A stretch of DNA of 64,000 bases from Rufibacter tibetensis (GTDB lineage Bacteria > Bacteroidota > Bacteroidia > Cytophagales > Hymenobacteraceae): positions 3,641,501 through 3,705,500 of the forward strand of contig NZ_CP012643.1 in the NCBI RefSeq assembly GCF_001310085.1. Reading direction: 5' to 3'. The position numbers and the translations under genes are program-made. Of the stretch, positions 44,401 to 52,607 are shown one piece after another; the stretch's first letter is position 1, and each line of letters opens with the position of its first letter. Below the pieces are notes generated by a model. It had not been told where the DNA came from, did not search any database, and worked only from the letters and a program-made list of their open reading frames with translations.

Positions 44401-44680
44401 GGTAAGCATGCTTTCCTATCCTAATCCAACCTCCGCTGCTTTTACTTTGGAAATCTCAATGACAAATCCGGAAAATATAATTGTTGAAATCAGGGACATT
44501 GCCGGGAAGTTGGTTCGTGCCAGTTCTTATGCGGCTACAGCAGGTTTGAATAAAATAAAGTATGATCTAAATCAGGAGGTAGATGGTATGTATATCATTA
44601 CGGTAAAAGGGAAGGATTTTCAAAAAGCTAACCGAATCATCAAAAGTGGATCTGCTGCTGCCAAAAATAGCGGGCGCTAG
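41417..44680 (+). CDS. Large cadherin-repeat surface protein with T9SS sorting domain
   Basis: The 1087-aa protein has a signal peptide; an internal ATG at 41462 (MIICSLSLRVTLVCLLGLFITPHAFG) would give a more typical one. Two related N-terminal beta domains (~45-270) precede six cadherin-like repeats (~275-895), each with NTVSENAANGTEVG..TATDPE, GRFAIDASTGVVTVANG and TFTIVVTDVNEAP type calcium-binding ends. A fibronectin-like module (VALLNFKATRNKKNALLTWQT) follows, then a T9SS type A C-terminal domain (LSYPNPTSAAFTLEIS ... GMYIITVKGKDFQKANRIIKSG). T9SS cargo of this type is cleaved and displayed or released at the cell surface; adhesion is the expected role. Confidence 0.9.
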   Translation: MNLSIVSASLTFSHQMIICSLSLRVTLVCLLGLFITPHAFGQTDLVANTVTAANVNDDPTISNALRPVGGVDVNGFIKEFRVTVLPDASSQGTLNINGSPVDVNTVYPISDASKLTFKAAAISASSSAAIVSFDYVVVDNDNNLSASAKYYIPVNNGSNKIAIPPASATNLKSDFVLSTALGTVGIKSIHNTGTGGSITNFKITELPDAASQGVLYINGTAQTSVTATEFPYNATLSFDPNENFSGTAVFKYQVENSEADNTYGNTAYYFVQVNKAPSVPTDANTAGNTVSENAANGTEVGITASATDPEGATITYSLSNNSGGRFAIDASTGVVTVANGSLLNYESAIAHSISVQASDGHFTSSQTFTIVVTDVNEAPSTSTDANATANAVPENSANGTLVNITASSADPEGAPISYTLTDNAGGRFAIHASTGVVTVANGALLDFETATSYSITVQASDGGLTSTQTFTIAVTNDNEGPSVPIDVNTAANTVAENSAGGTLVGITASSTDPDAGTTLTYSLSVNPENRFAINSSTGVVSVASGAVIDFETTPSLDITVQVSDGSLTSSQTFTIEVTNVNEAPVITSASAVFMPENTTYVITVTATDPENGTLEYFLDANSFSSPDYTKFNVKSNTGELSFVNYIPNYEAPGSAAGTNVYTVGVLVGDGNLFKSQTITVTITDVVDENPPSTPTDVNAETNTIPENAVTGTVVGVTAYATDAEARVSYSLSDDAGGRFAIDASTGVVTVANGALLNFEAATSHTIRVLASDGTHTTSQIFTIAVTNVNEAPVFTSASSVSVPENTTSVMTVAATDPENNTIVYSISTSPDQSSFRIDPATGALSFMKAPDYEAPGSAANSNVYTVAVIVSDGVLSKEQTITVTVTEVTEETPLPVALLNFKATRNKKNALLTWQTATEQENETFEVERSTNGRNFSKIGQVAGAGNSLNLLNYSFTDNNPLEGINYYRLRQVDFNGESETSAIVAVKYVTTITEVSMLSYPNPTSAAFTLEISMTNPENIIVEIRDIAGKLVRASSYAATAGLNKIKYDLNQEVDGMYIITVKGKDFQKANRIIKSGSAAAKNSGR

Positions 44681-44972
44681 AAAGCAGTAGTACTTGTTTG
44701 CATTCAAGAACATGCCTGGTTGTTCATGTGTGCCGCTACTCCCTTCAGCTAAAAACTTGTTTCGGTTTGGGGCTTGAGAAAGTTCTAAGAGTTAGGTAGA
44801 TGAAAAGAAACAAAATGTCTTGGTGAAACATAGGCAGACAAAGGGATTTTAGCCACTGTTGCTTTCTGCCTGGAGGATCTTGTTACTCAATTTAAACTTA
44901 ACCTTATGGGAAGCGTTATCTAAATCTTTAGCAGATAACTTTTTAGTTACAAGTGCCTTAAATGATTTGAAT

Positions 44973-45599
44973 ATGGAAACAGCAGTACCAGGTTTGCTAC
45001 TCTACCATGACTTTATCAGTGAATCAATGGAAGATGAACTGATAAAGGAAATTGACAACCAGATATGGGTAGTTGATTACGAAAGGAGGTTGCAATATTA
45101 TGGGTACAGGAATGAACTGGAGTCTCCCTATGATCTGATCAGCTTTCCAGTTCCTATGCCCCCGCTGATTCACAAATTGTCAGAACAATTAACGGAACAG
45201 GGGATAGTATCCATCCAACCAGACCAGGTCATCATTAATGAATACTTTCCCGGAGAGGGGCTCAGGCCTCATAAGGACAGGAACTATTTCGAAAACCAAA
45301 TCTGTGGTGTTAATCTTGGAAGTGGTTGCATCATGAAATTCATACATATCAAAAATAAAGACGTGGTGGATGTGGAGGTTCCCAGGCGTTCAGTGTATGT
45401 GATGCAAGATGAGGCCAGGTATAAGTGGAACCACTCCATCCCTTCCAGAAAGAAAGATGTTGTTGATGGAAACGTGAAGCATAGGGAAAGAAGGCTCTCT
45501 ATTACTTACCGAAAGGTAAATATGAAGAAAGTGAAGCCCATCAACCCTGAAGGGAAAGTAGCGAAGATGTTACACGAACAATTCAATATAAACTCTTGA
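44973..45599 (+). CDS. AlkB-like 2-oxoglutarate/Fe(II) dioxygenase
   Basis: The 208-aa protein matches the AlkB alkylated nucleic acid repair family. VDYERRLQYYGYRNEL is the substrate-lid region. IINEYFPGEGLRPHKDRNYFENQICGVNLGSGCIMKF has the HxD iron ligands in RPHKD, and VYVMQDEARYKWNHSIPSRKKD carries the distal His. RRLSITYRKV holds the 2-oxoglutarate-binding arginine. The frame is open 38 codons further upstream from a TTG, but the ATG at 44973 (METAVPGLLLYHDF) aligns with the usual N-terminus. It is a single gene. Confidence 0.85.
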   Translation: METAVPGLLLYHDFISESMEDELIKEIDNQIWVVDYERRLQYYGYRNELESPYDLISFPVPMPPLIHKLSEQLTEQGIVSIQPDQVIINEYFPGEGLRPHKDRNYFENQICGVNLGSGCIMKFIHIKNKDVVDVEVPRRSVYVMQDEARYKWNHSIPSRKKDVVDGNVKHRERRLSITYRKVNMKKVKPINPEGKVAKMLHEQFNINS

Positions 45600-45741
45600 T
45601 AAGTAGGAGTTCCAACACGAAGTTGTTGTACTGATTGATTCAAAGCCTGTCTTTCCTGTCTTTATCCAACACTGAAAGTGTAAAGTAAGAGATTGATTTC
45701 ATTTGCAAGAATTAATAGCTTATAAAGTATCAAGCTATTTG

Positions 45742-45774
45742 TTAACATTGAGATAACATTGAGTTAATAGTTAG
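45742..45774 (+). promoter_or_regulatory. 11-bp phased direct repeats, candidate Pho-box-like activator site
   Basis: TTAACATTGAG, ATAACATTGAG and TTAATAGTTAG follow each other without gaps at 45742, 45753 and 45764. The 11-bp phasing with TTAACA-like half-sites resembles PhoB/PhoP boxes. The last repeat ends 15 bases before a -7 element at 45790, where an activator would sit in place of a -33 element. It lies about 200 bases upstream of the OprO/P-family porin gene. Confidence 0.5.
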
Positions 45775-45789
45775 GTATTAATGGCTTTG

Positions 45790-45797
45790 TAGTTTTG
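45790..45797 (+). promoter_or_regulatory. -7 promoter element upstream of the porin gene
   Basis: TAGTTTTG matches TAnnTTTG exactly. No TTG lies at the standard 19-21 bases upstream, consistent with an activator-dependent promoter. The 5' leader would be about 150 bases. Confidence 0.45.
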
Positions 45798-45951
45798 CAC
45801 CGTGGTAGAACAACATAGCTTCTGTGCTGTACGTGTAAAACCAAAGCAGTTGAAACCAAACGCTTCTCAGCCTGACTAACTGATGAGCTTTCTTGAGGTT
45901 TATGGCTTTACCACAATAAAAGGCTTATTTCTCACCTAAACCTTACTTACT

Positions 45952-47151
45952 GTGACTATCAAGCTCACCAGAGTAGTATGTCTGCTCTCTATCTCCTTGT
46001 TCTTTGTTTTTAATGCGCAAGCCCAAAGTATAAACAGAACAAAGTTTGGAAAAGGAATTCAAGTTGTAGCTGAAGATTCCTCATTTAGTTTCAAATTTGG
46101 AATACGGTTTCAGACGCTTTACCAAGGCGTGCATACGAAAGGCACCAAGGGCTGGGATGATCGTTTCCTGATACGAAGAGCCCGTCTTAAGTTTGATGGC
46201 TACGCATTCACGCCAAGGCTTGTATACAAAATTGAGCTGGGCCTAAGTAACAGCGATATAGGTGCCGGTGGTGGTGGCGACATCAGCCAGACAAATAATG
46301 CAGATAACATCATTCTTGATGCCGTAGCTAAATACCAGCTAACACCAACGCTGTCGTTATGGGTTGGTCAGACAAAGTTGCCTGGTAACCGTGAGCGTGT
46401 AATCTCCTCTCAAAAGCTCCAGTTTGTAGATAGAAGTTTGTTGAATTCGCGTATAAATCTTGACCGCGATGCAGGTTTCCAGTTACGCAATGAACATCAA
46501 GTTGGTACAGTATTGCTACGCGAAATGGCTTCCATCTCCATGGGGGAGGGCCGCGATATAACTGTAAATAATGCCGGAGGTTATGACTATACCGGACGCA
46601 TAGAGATATTGCCACTTGGCGAATTCCAGGGTGACGGAGACTATGTTGGCGGCGATATTGCAAGGGAAGAAACCCCAAAACTAGCCTTGGCCGCATCTTA
46701 TGATTTTAACGATAATGCATCTCGTTCGCGTGGACAGTTAGGAAGTTTTCTGAGTGAACAACGCGACTTAAGTACTTGGTTTGTAGATGCTATGTTTAAG
46801 TACAAAGGTTTTTCGGCTATGGGCGAATACGCAGACCGTAAGGTGCCCAATGGAACCCCTGTTATTAGTTACCAACTTGATGGTACCGTAGACGAAACTT
46901 TTGTAACAGGCAAAGCTCTTAACCTGCAGGCAGGCTATCTGCTTGCGTCTAATTGGGAGATGGCAGGCCGATATACTACCTTCGATCCTACCGCTGTAAC
47001 CGGTATAGGGGAGCAAGAACAATACACTGCCGGATTATCAAAATACATTGTAGACCATAGCCTGAAGGTGCAGAGCGATGTAACCTTAATCAAAGAGCAA
47101 GGCAGAAACGACAGAGTACAGTTCAGGATGCAAATGGAAATCGCCTTATAA
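45952..47151 (+). CDS. OprO/OprP-family phosphate-selective porin-like protein
   Basis: This is a trimeric-type outer-membrane beta-barrel for anion uptake. The 399-aa protein begins with a signal peptide (VVCLLSISLFFVFNAQAQ). Porin_O_P features follow: FSFKFGIRFQTLYQGV, FLIRRARLKFDGYAFTPRLVYKIELGLSN, LSLWVGQTKLPGNRERVISSQKLQFVDRSLLNSRINLDRDAGFQL and a C-terminal strand ending VQFRMQMEIAL with the terminal hydrophobic residue needed for barrel insertion. There is no ATG in frame; a TAA lies 15 bases upstream of the GTG at 45952, so GTG is the start. Phosphate specificity is suggested by the repeats at 45742-45774. Confidence 0.87.
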   Translation: MTIKLTRVVCLLSISLFFVFNAQAQSINRTKFGKGIQVVAEDSSFSFKFGIRFQTLYQGVHTKGTKGWDDRFLIRRARLKFDGYAFTPRLVYKIELGLSNSDIGAGGGGDISQTNNADNIILDAVAKYQLTPTLSLWVGQTKLPGNRERVISSQKLQFVDRSLLNSRINLDRDAGFQLRNEHQVGTVLLREMASISMGEGRDITVNNAGGYDYTGRIEILPLGEFQGDGDYVGGDIAREETPKLALAASYDFNDNASRSRGQLGSFLSEQRDLSTWFVDAMFKYKGFSAMGEYADRKVPNGTPVISYQLDGTVDETFVTGKALNLQAGYLLASNWEMAGRYTTFDPTAVTGIGEQEQYTAGLSKYIVDHSLKVQSDVTLIKEQGRNDRVQFRMQMEIAL

Positions 47152-47215
47152 TTGCAGTTTCTTGTAAAAGGGTAACCGCTACAAGTAACAGTAGTGCCTC
47201 ACACAGTAAAATAAG

Positions 47216-47254
47216 CCACGCACTCTAAAGCAGTAATCGCCTTAGAGTGCGTGG
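47216..47254 (+). terminator. Terminator of the porin gene
   Basis: CCACGCACTCTAA pairs perfectly with TTAGAGTGCGTGG (13 bp, 13-base loop) and is followed by TTTACT. It lies 64 bases past the porin stop. Confidence 0.75.
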
Positions 47255-47340
47255 TTTACTAATTTCTAATGAGGGAAGCGTCTTCTTTCTTCAATACTAA
47301 TTGTTCAACTAGGATTAAGGCATTTGCCTGGATTCCGAAA

Positions 47341-47377
47341 ACAATAAAGGCAGAATTCTATATTCTGCCTTTATTGT
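47341..47377 (-). terminator. Terminator of the amidase gene
   Basis: ACAATAAAGGCAGAAT pairs perfectly with ATTCTGCCTTTATTGT (16 bp, TCTAT loop). On the minus strand a TTTTC tract follows. It lies 20 bases past the leftward amidase stop. Confidence 0.75.
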
Positions 47378-47397
47378 TTAAACTCTTGCCGCCTTAA

Positions 47398-48963
47398 TTA
47401 ATTACTAAACTGTACCGGCGGCTTGCGGTGCTTCGTGCCCTGCTCATAAGAATAAGAGAGCCTGATCAGCGTGGGTTCTGCGAATAGGTCGCCCAAGAAC
47501 TGCAGCCCGGCAGGCAGGTTGTCGTAGGTATAGCCCATGGGCACCGTAAAGGCGGGTAAGCCCGTGTGCGGCGCAATGATCTGGCTGTTGTCGCCTTTGT
47601 AGCCCTTGAAATCGCCTACTTTGGCGGGCGGGTGGTTCCAGGTGGGATAGATGACGGCATCCAAACGGTGCTTTTTCATGGCCCCGGTCACGGCTTCCCG
47701 GAAAGCGATACGGCGGGTATCGTGGTAGGCATCGCCGCAGGTGGTGGCATCCGCAGCCGGAGCGGTAGTCTGGTCCAGTTGGTATTTCAAGTTTTCTTTG
47801 ATGTAGGGCGAATATTTGCCCGAAGCCCACACTTCCTGTATACTTTTTACGGGTGCCTTGGACCCTAGGGACGACAGGTACTGGTTTATATCGTGCTGGA
47901 AAACGGAACACCACTGGTCTTTGCTTACCTCCGCAAAATTAGGAACTTCAAACGGATCCACAATTTCGGCGCCCAGGCGTTTGATGTCGGCAATGGCTTT
48001 CTCAAACAAGGCTTTTACCTGTGGGTCGGGATCTTTGTCACTCAAAGTTCGCAGCACGCCAATCCGGGCACCTTTCAAGCCGTTCTTATCCAGAAATTGG
48101 CGGTAGTTGGCCGGTACCTTGCCCCGGCTGTGTTCGGTTAAAGGATCAGCCGGGTCGTACCCCGCAATTACCTCCAGTATGCGGGTAGCGTCTTCTACCG
48201 TCCGGGCCATGGGGCCGCCCACGTCGTTGCGCAAGTAAAGCGGCGCGATGCCCGCGCGGCTGGTAAGGCCCAGGGTGGAGCGGAAGCCCACCAGGGCAGT
48301 GTGCGAAGAAGGGCCGCGAATGGAGTTGCCGGTATCGGAACCCAAACCCACGGTGCCCAGGTTGGCTGCCACCGCTGCGGCCGTGCCGCCGCTGGATCCG
48401 GCTGGCACATGCCCCAGGTTGTAGGGGTTCAGCGTTTCGCCCGCGATGGAGCTGATGGAGACCATGGGACTGAAGGCCCACTCGGCCATGTTGGATTTGG
48501 CCAGCACCAACGCGCCGGCCTCCTGCAATACCCGCACCTGGTAGGCATCGGTTTCCGGTTCAAAGCCTTTCAGCGCCAGCGAGCCCGCGGTGGTTTGCAG
48601 GCCCTTAGTATTGAAATTGTCTTTCACAATGAGCGGAATGCAGTGCAGCGGCCGCAGTTTCTTCGTTCGCCGGTATTCCGCATCCAACTCCCGTGCCAGC
48701 CGAAGCGCCTCTGGGTTGGTGAGGACAATGGAATTTAATCTGGTAGGCTGGTCGTAGGTTTCTATCCGCTGCAGGTAGGTGGTCACCAACTGCTCACAGG
48801 AACAGGTGCCTTTCTTGAAAGCAGTGTGGATGTCGGCAATGGTCGCTTCCTCCACGGCAAATTGCCCGCCCGCTCCGGTTCCTACTTTACCCGTTCGGGT
48901 GCAGGCACTAAACAGGGCTAATAAAACGAATAAGCTAAGTGCCTTGGAGAAGTAAAGTCGCAT
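47398..48963 (-). CDS. Amidase-signature family lipoprotein
   Basis: The 521-aa product has a lipoprotein signal ([18 protein letters not shown], Cys ~21) and the amidase-signature Ser-cisSer-Lys triad: [21 protein letters not shown] (Lys ~113), [39 protein letters not shown] (cis-Ser and nucleophile Ser ~190-220). This family hydrolyses amides, including peptide, acyl-amide and amino-acid-amide bonds. Periplasmic or outer-membrane lipoprotein forms are common in Bacteroidota with unknown substrate. The local sequence is clearly more GC-rich than the neighbouring 50494-53153 locus. Single gene. Confidence 0.9.
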   Translation of the reverse strand: MRLYFSKALSLFVLLALFSACTRTGKVGTGAGGQFAVEEATIADIHTAFKKGTCSCEQLVTTYLQRIETYDQPTRLNSIVLTNPEALRLARELDAEYRRTKKLRPLHCIPLIVKDNFNTKGLQTTAGSLALKGFEPETDAYQVRVLQEAGALVLAKSNMAEWAFSPMVSISSIAGETLNPYNLGHVPAGSSGGTAAAVAANLGTVGLGSDTGNSIRGPSSHTALVGFRSTLGLTSRAGIAPLYLRNDVGGPMARTVEDATRILEVIAGYDPADPLTEHSRGKVPANYRQFLDKNGLKGARIGVLRTLSDKDPDPQVKALFEKAIADIKRLGAEIVDPFEVPNFAEVSKDQWCSVFQHDINQYLSSLGSKAPVKSIQEVWASGKYSPYIKENLKYQLDQTTAPAADATTCGDAYHDTRRIAFREAVTGAMKKHRLDAVIYPTWNHPPAKVGDFKGYKGDNSQIIAPHTGLPAFTVPMGYTYDNLPAGLQFLGDLFAEPTLIRLSYSYEQGTKHRKPPVQFSN

Positions 48964-49100
48964 AAGTATTCTTTAAATATGAATGACACGCTGTGACGCA
49001 GCATGAATTTACACAAGGCTTGGGGTAAGTTTTTTATTCCACATCATAGTTTACAAGCACCATAACAGCCAGTATTTAAATCAAGGTGTGTTAGAAAGTT

Positions 49101-50378
49101 CTACCATTTGGGAATATACAGGTCTTTATAAGTAAGATTTGCCTCTTTAATGGCCCTCATGACAAACATTGATTTCTGCATGTTAGAAGCAGGCACCAGT
49201 CCCGCGAACGTGAATTTACAGCCTTTGGCTTTTGCTATCTTTATGATTTCCAGCGATGGGCTATTGCTTACATTGTCAATTTCTATGGCAATATTGTTTT
49301 GCTTGGCCATGTCTAACAACTCTGCGGTCTTAGGGTTGTTAAGGGTTCTGCCCTTATCAGACCAGATATTTATTTTCTTGCCGCGAAGCAATGCCTTCGC
49401 GCTCTTTAAATCATTGCTTTCGCCAATAATATAGTCAGCGGTTGATGCCTTAGCCGTTGCCTGGTTAGCAGCAGTCACTTTTATGCCCGTAAAAAGTGGT
49501 AGGTTTTTAGCTGCTGCCAGTTCTTTGGCAGAGGCAGGACTCTTTACCAAGGAAACGTTTATGCCTGTGGTATAATAGTAGTTGGCAAGTTCTTTTGCTG
49601 ATAAAGTGGTTTTTGGATTTAAATCAATAAAAGCAAACTGCTGGCTCTGCAGCGCCACGAGGCTGTCATGCCAGGCACCCAATGTAGGAGCAGCCAGGTT
49701 GGAACGGGCATCATCTGGCAAGCGGCGCACCCTGAAACTTTTGTACTGCATTTTACTCAGGGTATCATGCCCTTGGAGGCAGAACGTTCCTTCCCCAAGT
49801 CGTCTTATGGCCGAAAAGGTTTTTTCGGGCTGCAGATAGTCAACTGTTTTCATGCCATTGAGCCAAACCTGGACACGATTGCTCTCTACGCGGGCTTTTA
49901 CCGTCATCCATTCTCCGTCCTTGCCAAACGTTTTGTATAGATTCCGCACCCCATAAAGGCTGGCCATTTTTTTGAGTTCGATGTAATCCCCTTCCCCAAT
50001 ATGGGTGTTGTTCACCTGTATTTCCAGACCGGTATCGGGCCAGCCTGTTTCCTGGTACTTGGTATGAAAATAGATTCCTGTATTCGCCAACTTGAAAGTT
50101 TTTACCTGCACTTCCAGTTCAAAATTCTTGAAACCATCTTTCAGGTATTCTCCTTCATAGAAGAGATGTGAACGTTTTCCGTCGGCCTGGAAAAGTCCGT
50201 CAGTTACTGACCAGGTAGAAGGATTTTCGGTGGCTTTCCAACCAGTCAAATCTTTTCCATTGATAAGTTCCACCCAACCAGCGTCATTAGAGAGGTTGGA
50301 AACTGTTTTATCATCAGCAGGTTTGAAAGCTAGAATAGCCAAGGCAAGTATGCTTAACAGCCCGAATAATCTTTTCAT
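49101..50378 (-). CDS. DUF1080 protein with additional C-terminal domain
   Basis: The 425-aa product has a Sec signal (LFGLLSILALAILAF). A DUF1080 domain (~33-220) follows: GWVELINGKDLTGWKATENPSTWSVTDGLFQADG, ANTGIYFHTKYQETGWPDTGLEIQVNN, VKARVESNRVQVWLNGMKTVDYLQP. Then ~190 residues follow (LNPKTTLSAKELANYYYTTGINVSLV ... KGRTLNNPKTAELLDMAKQNNIAIEIDNVSNSPSLEIIKIAKAKGCKFTFAG). These resemble the fold of PHP-type phosphoesterases, with no metal-binding His/Asp set visible, so this part may be non-catalytic. DUF1080 is linked to 3-keto-glycoside breakdown. It is separated from its AT-rich upstream neighbour by 115 bases. Confidence 0.8.
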   Translation of the reverse strand: MKRLFGLLSILALAILAFKPADDKTVSNLSNDAGWVELINGKDLTGWKATENPSTWSVTDGLFQADGKRSHLFYEGEYLKDGFKNFELEVQVKTFKLANTGIYFHTKYQETGWPDTGLEIQVNNTHIGEGDYIELKKMASLYGVRNLYKTFGKDGEWMTVKARVESNRVQVWLNGMKTVDYLQPEKTFSAIRRLGEGTFCLQGHDTLSKMQYKSFRVRRLPDDARSNLAAPTLGAWHDSLVALQSQQFAFIDLNPKTTLSAKELANYYYTTGINVSLVKSPASAKELAAAKNLPLFTGIKVTAANQATAKASTADYIIGESNDLKSAKALLRGKKINIWSDKGRTLNNPKTAELLDMAKQNNIAIEIDNVSNSPSLEIIKIAKAKGCKFTFAGLVPASNMQKSMFVMRAIKEANLTYKDLYIPKW

Positions 50379-50493
50379 TAATATTTATTTAAATCTGAAC
50401 TGTATCAATTCAGTCTTCTAAGCTTACGAATTTAAGAATAGTAGGACCCAACTTGGAAAATGATTTATAAATTGGTAAGGTTAAAAGCGAAAA

Positions 50494-52515
50494 CTATTCC
50501 TCCCCATTGAATTCCCTTTGTGGTAAATTTTTGTCACTTATTTTTGTCACTTGTAATATGTTCGGTTTCTTTGCTCCGAATTGATGTTTAGCTAAGCCTA
50601 GTTTTACTAAATATTTTATATCATGTAATTCTTCTTTTGAAGCAAAATCATACCTGTATTTTGTTCTCAAGGAATTTACAGTATTGGATAGGTAATATGA
50701 ATTTTTATTGAGAGTTGTGATGTAATTCTCAATTTGTTGTTTCCAACCAGATGGGCGTTTAAAAATTAACATCAAGGCTTGTTGATGTTTCATGAGTTCA
50801 TTGGTTTCTAAATTAAATTTTTCATAAAGTAATGGAGCTATTTTAGGTGAGTATAAATCCTCTTTGAAATAACCTATTATATTTGTTGGTAATACTGTAA
50901 GGATCTTTGTTAATCTTTCCTCAAAAGTGCTACCAAAGTTTCCGTTTAATTCAAATGCAGCACCTTCAAAGGATGCTTGTCCTTTTGAAGCCATAATAGG
51001 AGCTAAAACAAACAAAACTTTTGATAGTTGATGCCATGACTGATAAATTTCGTTCAACAAGTCTTTCTTTATTTGGGGATTAGCATAATCACTATTTCTC
51101 AAAGCTGTTGATGAAGCTTTAATTTGTTGTATCAAATTCAATAAAGAATACTCCTCAAAAATTCTCTGTATGGATTGATTGTATGGTTTTATTTGATTGT
51201 ATGTGTTGTCTAAAAACTGATCTTTTACAATGTCAGGTAGATTAGAAGTTAATACATTCTCACTTATCTCCTCTTGAATCTTCTCGATTGCGTCCTCAGA
51301 TGGTACCCACTCTATGCTGTTGAGAGGATTTATATCCTCATTAATTCCTAATTTAATTTTGACAGTTTCCTTTGTTGTTCTAATATCATCTAATAATATT
51401 TTAAGAGCATCATCCCTATTTCTGTCTATTCCTGTGTAAAACTCTATAATTTCTGGATATGAAGAGTATTTTTTTGAATCAAATATGAATTTTTTAAAAT
51501 CTTGATCGATATGCATTCTTTTAGCTCCGAAATAGTAAATCCAAAAAGAAGACTTAAACCTAAAGCTTTTATAGTCAAATACTATTATATTGTTATTAAG
51601 TAAAACTTCAAATACAACCTCTATATCTAATTCAATATATTTTTCTTTGCAAAAGCTTTTTAATTCTCTTAAAAAATCATCTTTTGAAAAAGTAAATTTC
51701 TCTCTTTTTAACATTAGCTCGCAAAACCTTCCTAAAACATATTCACAATCTTTCAAATCGGGCTTTGTTTTATATCTTGGTATCTCACCAAAGTCAAATA
51801 GAACAAACAATATCATTTCTATCATTTTTGTTCTATTGACTGGACTGTCATCAAAATTTTTTTCTGATACTTTAAGTATAGTAAGGACGTTATATGGTGT
51901 TCTATGTAAATTTAAGCATTCTAATTCTGTCGTTACTTTGTCCAATACCTTATCGTCATCAGCTATCTTTCTTTCTTTATTATATTGATTTACAATGCTT
52001 CTTATTTGGTTTCTGGGTAATGCAATTAAGTGTAGTTTTATAAAATCAATATTTATTTCTATATTCTCTTCTGTATTTGTATCATCTTCATCTTTATCCA
52101 AGTATAAACTTTCATCTACGGAGTTCATTACAATAATCTTTTTTCCACGATTTGCTTCAGCTAGTTTTTTTAGTTTTTTTAAAGAAACCTTATCCTGGCT
52201 TAAGAAAGAATCAAAAATTATACACTTTAAATTTTCTTCTTTTTGGTCAAGTGAAGTAAGTTCATTTTTTACAGCATTATGTATTGTGTGAGGCTTTGTC
52301 GACGAATTGTCTATATAAACCCATAGGTAATTATTTTCCCAAGCTGTTAAAACTAAGTGATGTGCTAAAGTTGTTAACCCAAACTGTGCTGGTGAATTAA
52401 TCAAGTAAGATTCTTCTGAGAAGAGTAATTCCTCAATTAAGACTCTTTGGTTATAATTTTCGTCAGGATTTTGAGAAATTTCACTTCTTCTACTTATAAC
52501 TGGTTCAACCCACAC
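50494..52515 (-). CDS. STAND-NTPase-like protein, downstream half of the DUF4062 locus
   Basis: The 673-aa product counted from the GTG at 52515 (the frame is open to 52629) has a P-loop-like SYLINSPAQFGLTTLAHHLVL (~38-57), in which the GKT lysine is replaced by Leu. A Walker-B-like LKCIIFDSF (~95) and a basic helical stretch (RNQIRSIVNQYNKERK) follow. A long all-helical C-terminal region (~300-673) is sensor-like. The upstream codons encode ETLKKIFNKRFNDSLKGFDDQPK in the same frame with no ATG, so the true N-terminus is probably supplied by fusion to the DUF4062 gene. The DNA is strikingly AT-rich compared with both flanks. I infer an NLR-like immune role. Confidence 0.65.
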   Translation of the reverse strand: MWVEPVISRRSEISQNPDENYNQRVLIEELLFSEESYLINSPAQFGLTTLAHHLVLTAWENNYLWVYIDNSSTKPHTIHNAVKNELTSLDQKEENLKCIIFDSFLSQDKVSLKKLKKLAEANRGKKIIVMNSVDESLYLDKDEDDTNTEENIEINIDFIKLHLIALPRNQIRSIVNQYNKERKIADDDKVLDKVTTELECLNLHRTPYNVLTILKVSEKNFDDSPVNRTKMIEMILFVLFDFGEIPRYKTKPDLKDCEYVLGRFCELMLKREKFTFSKDDFLRELKSFCKEKYIELDIEVVFEVLLNNNIIVFDYKSFRFKSSFWIYYFGAKRMHIDQDFKKFIFDSKKYSSYPEIIEFYTGIDRNRDDALKILLDDIRTTKETVKIKLGINEDINPLNSIEWVPSEDAIEKIQEEISENVLTSNLPDIVKDQFLDNTYNQIKPYNQSIQRIFEEYSLLNLIQQIKASSTALRNSDYANPQIKKDLLNEIYQSWHQLSKVLFVLAPIMASKGQASFEGAAFELNGNFGSTFEERLTKILTVLPTNIIGYFKEDLYSPKIAPLLYEKFNLETNELMKHQQALMLIFKRPSGWKQQIENYITTLNKNSYYLSNTVNSLRTKYRYDFASKEELHDIKYLVKLGLAKHQFGAKKPNILQVTKISDKNLPQREFNGEE

Positions 52516-52607
52516 TTTAGGTTGGTCATCAAATCCTTTTAAGGAGTCATTAAAACGTTTATTAAAAATCTTTTTTAATGTCTCCCTATTGATTAATTGC
52601 TCTGCAT

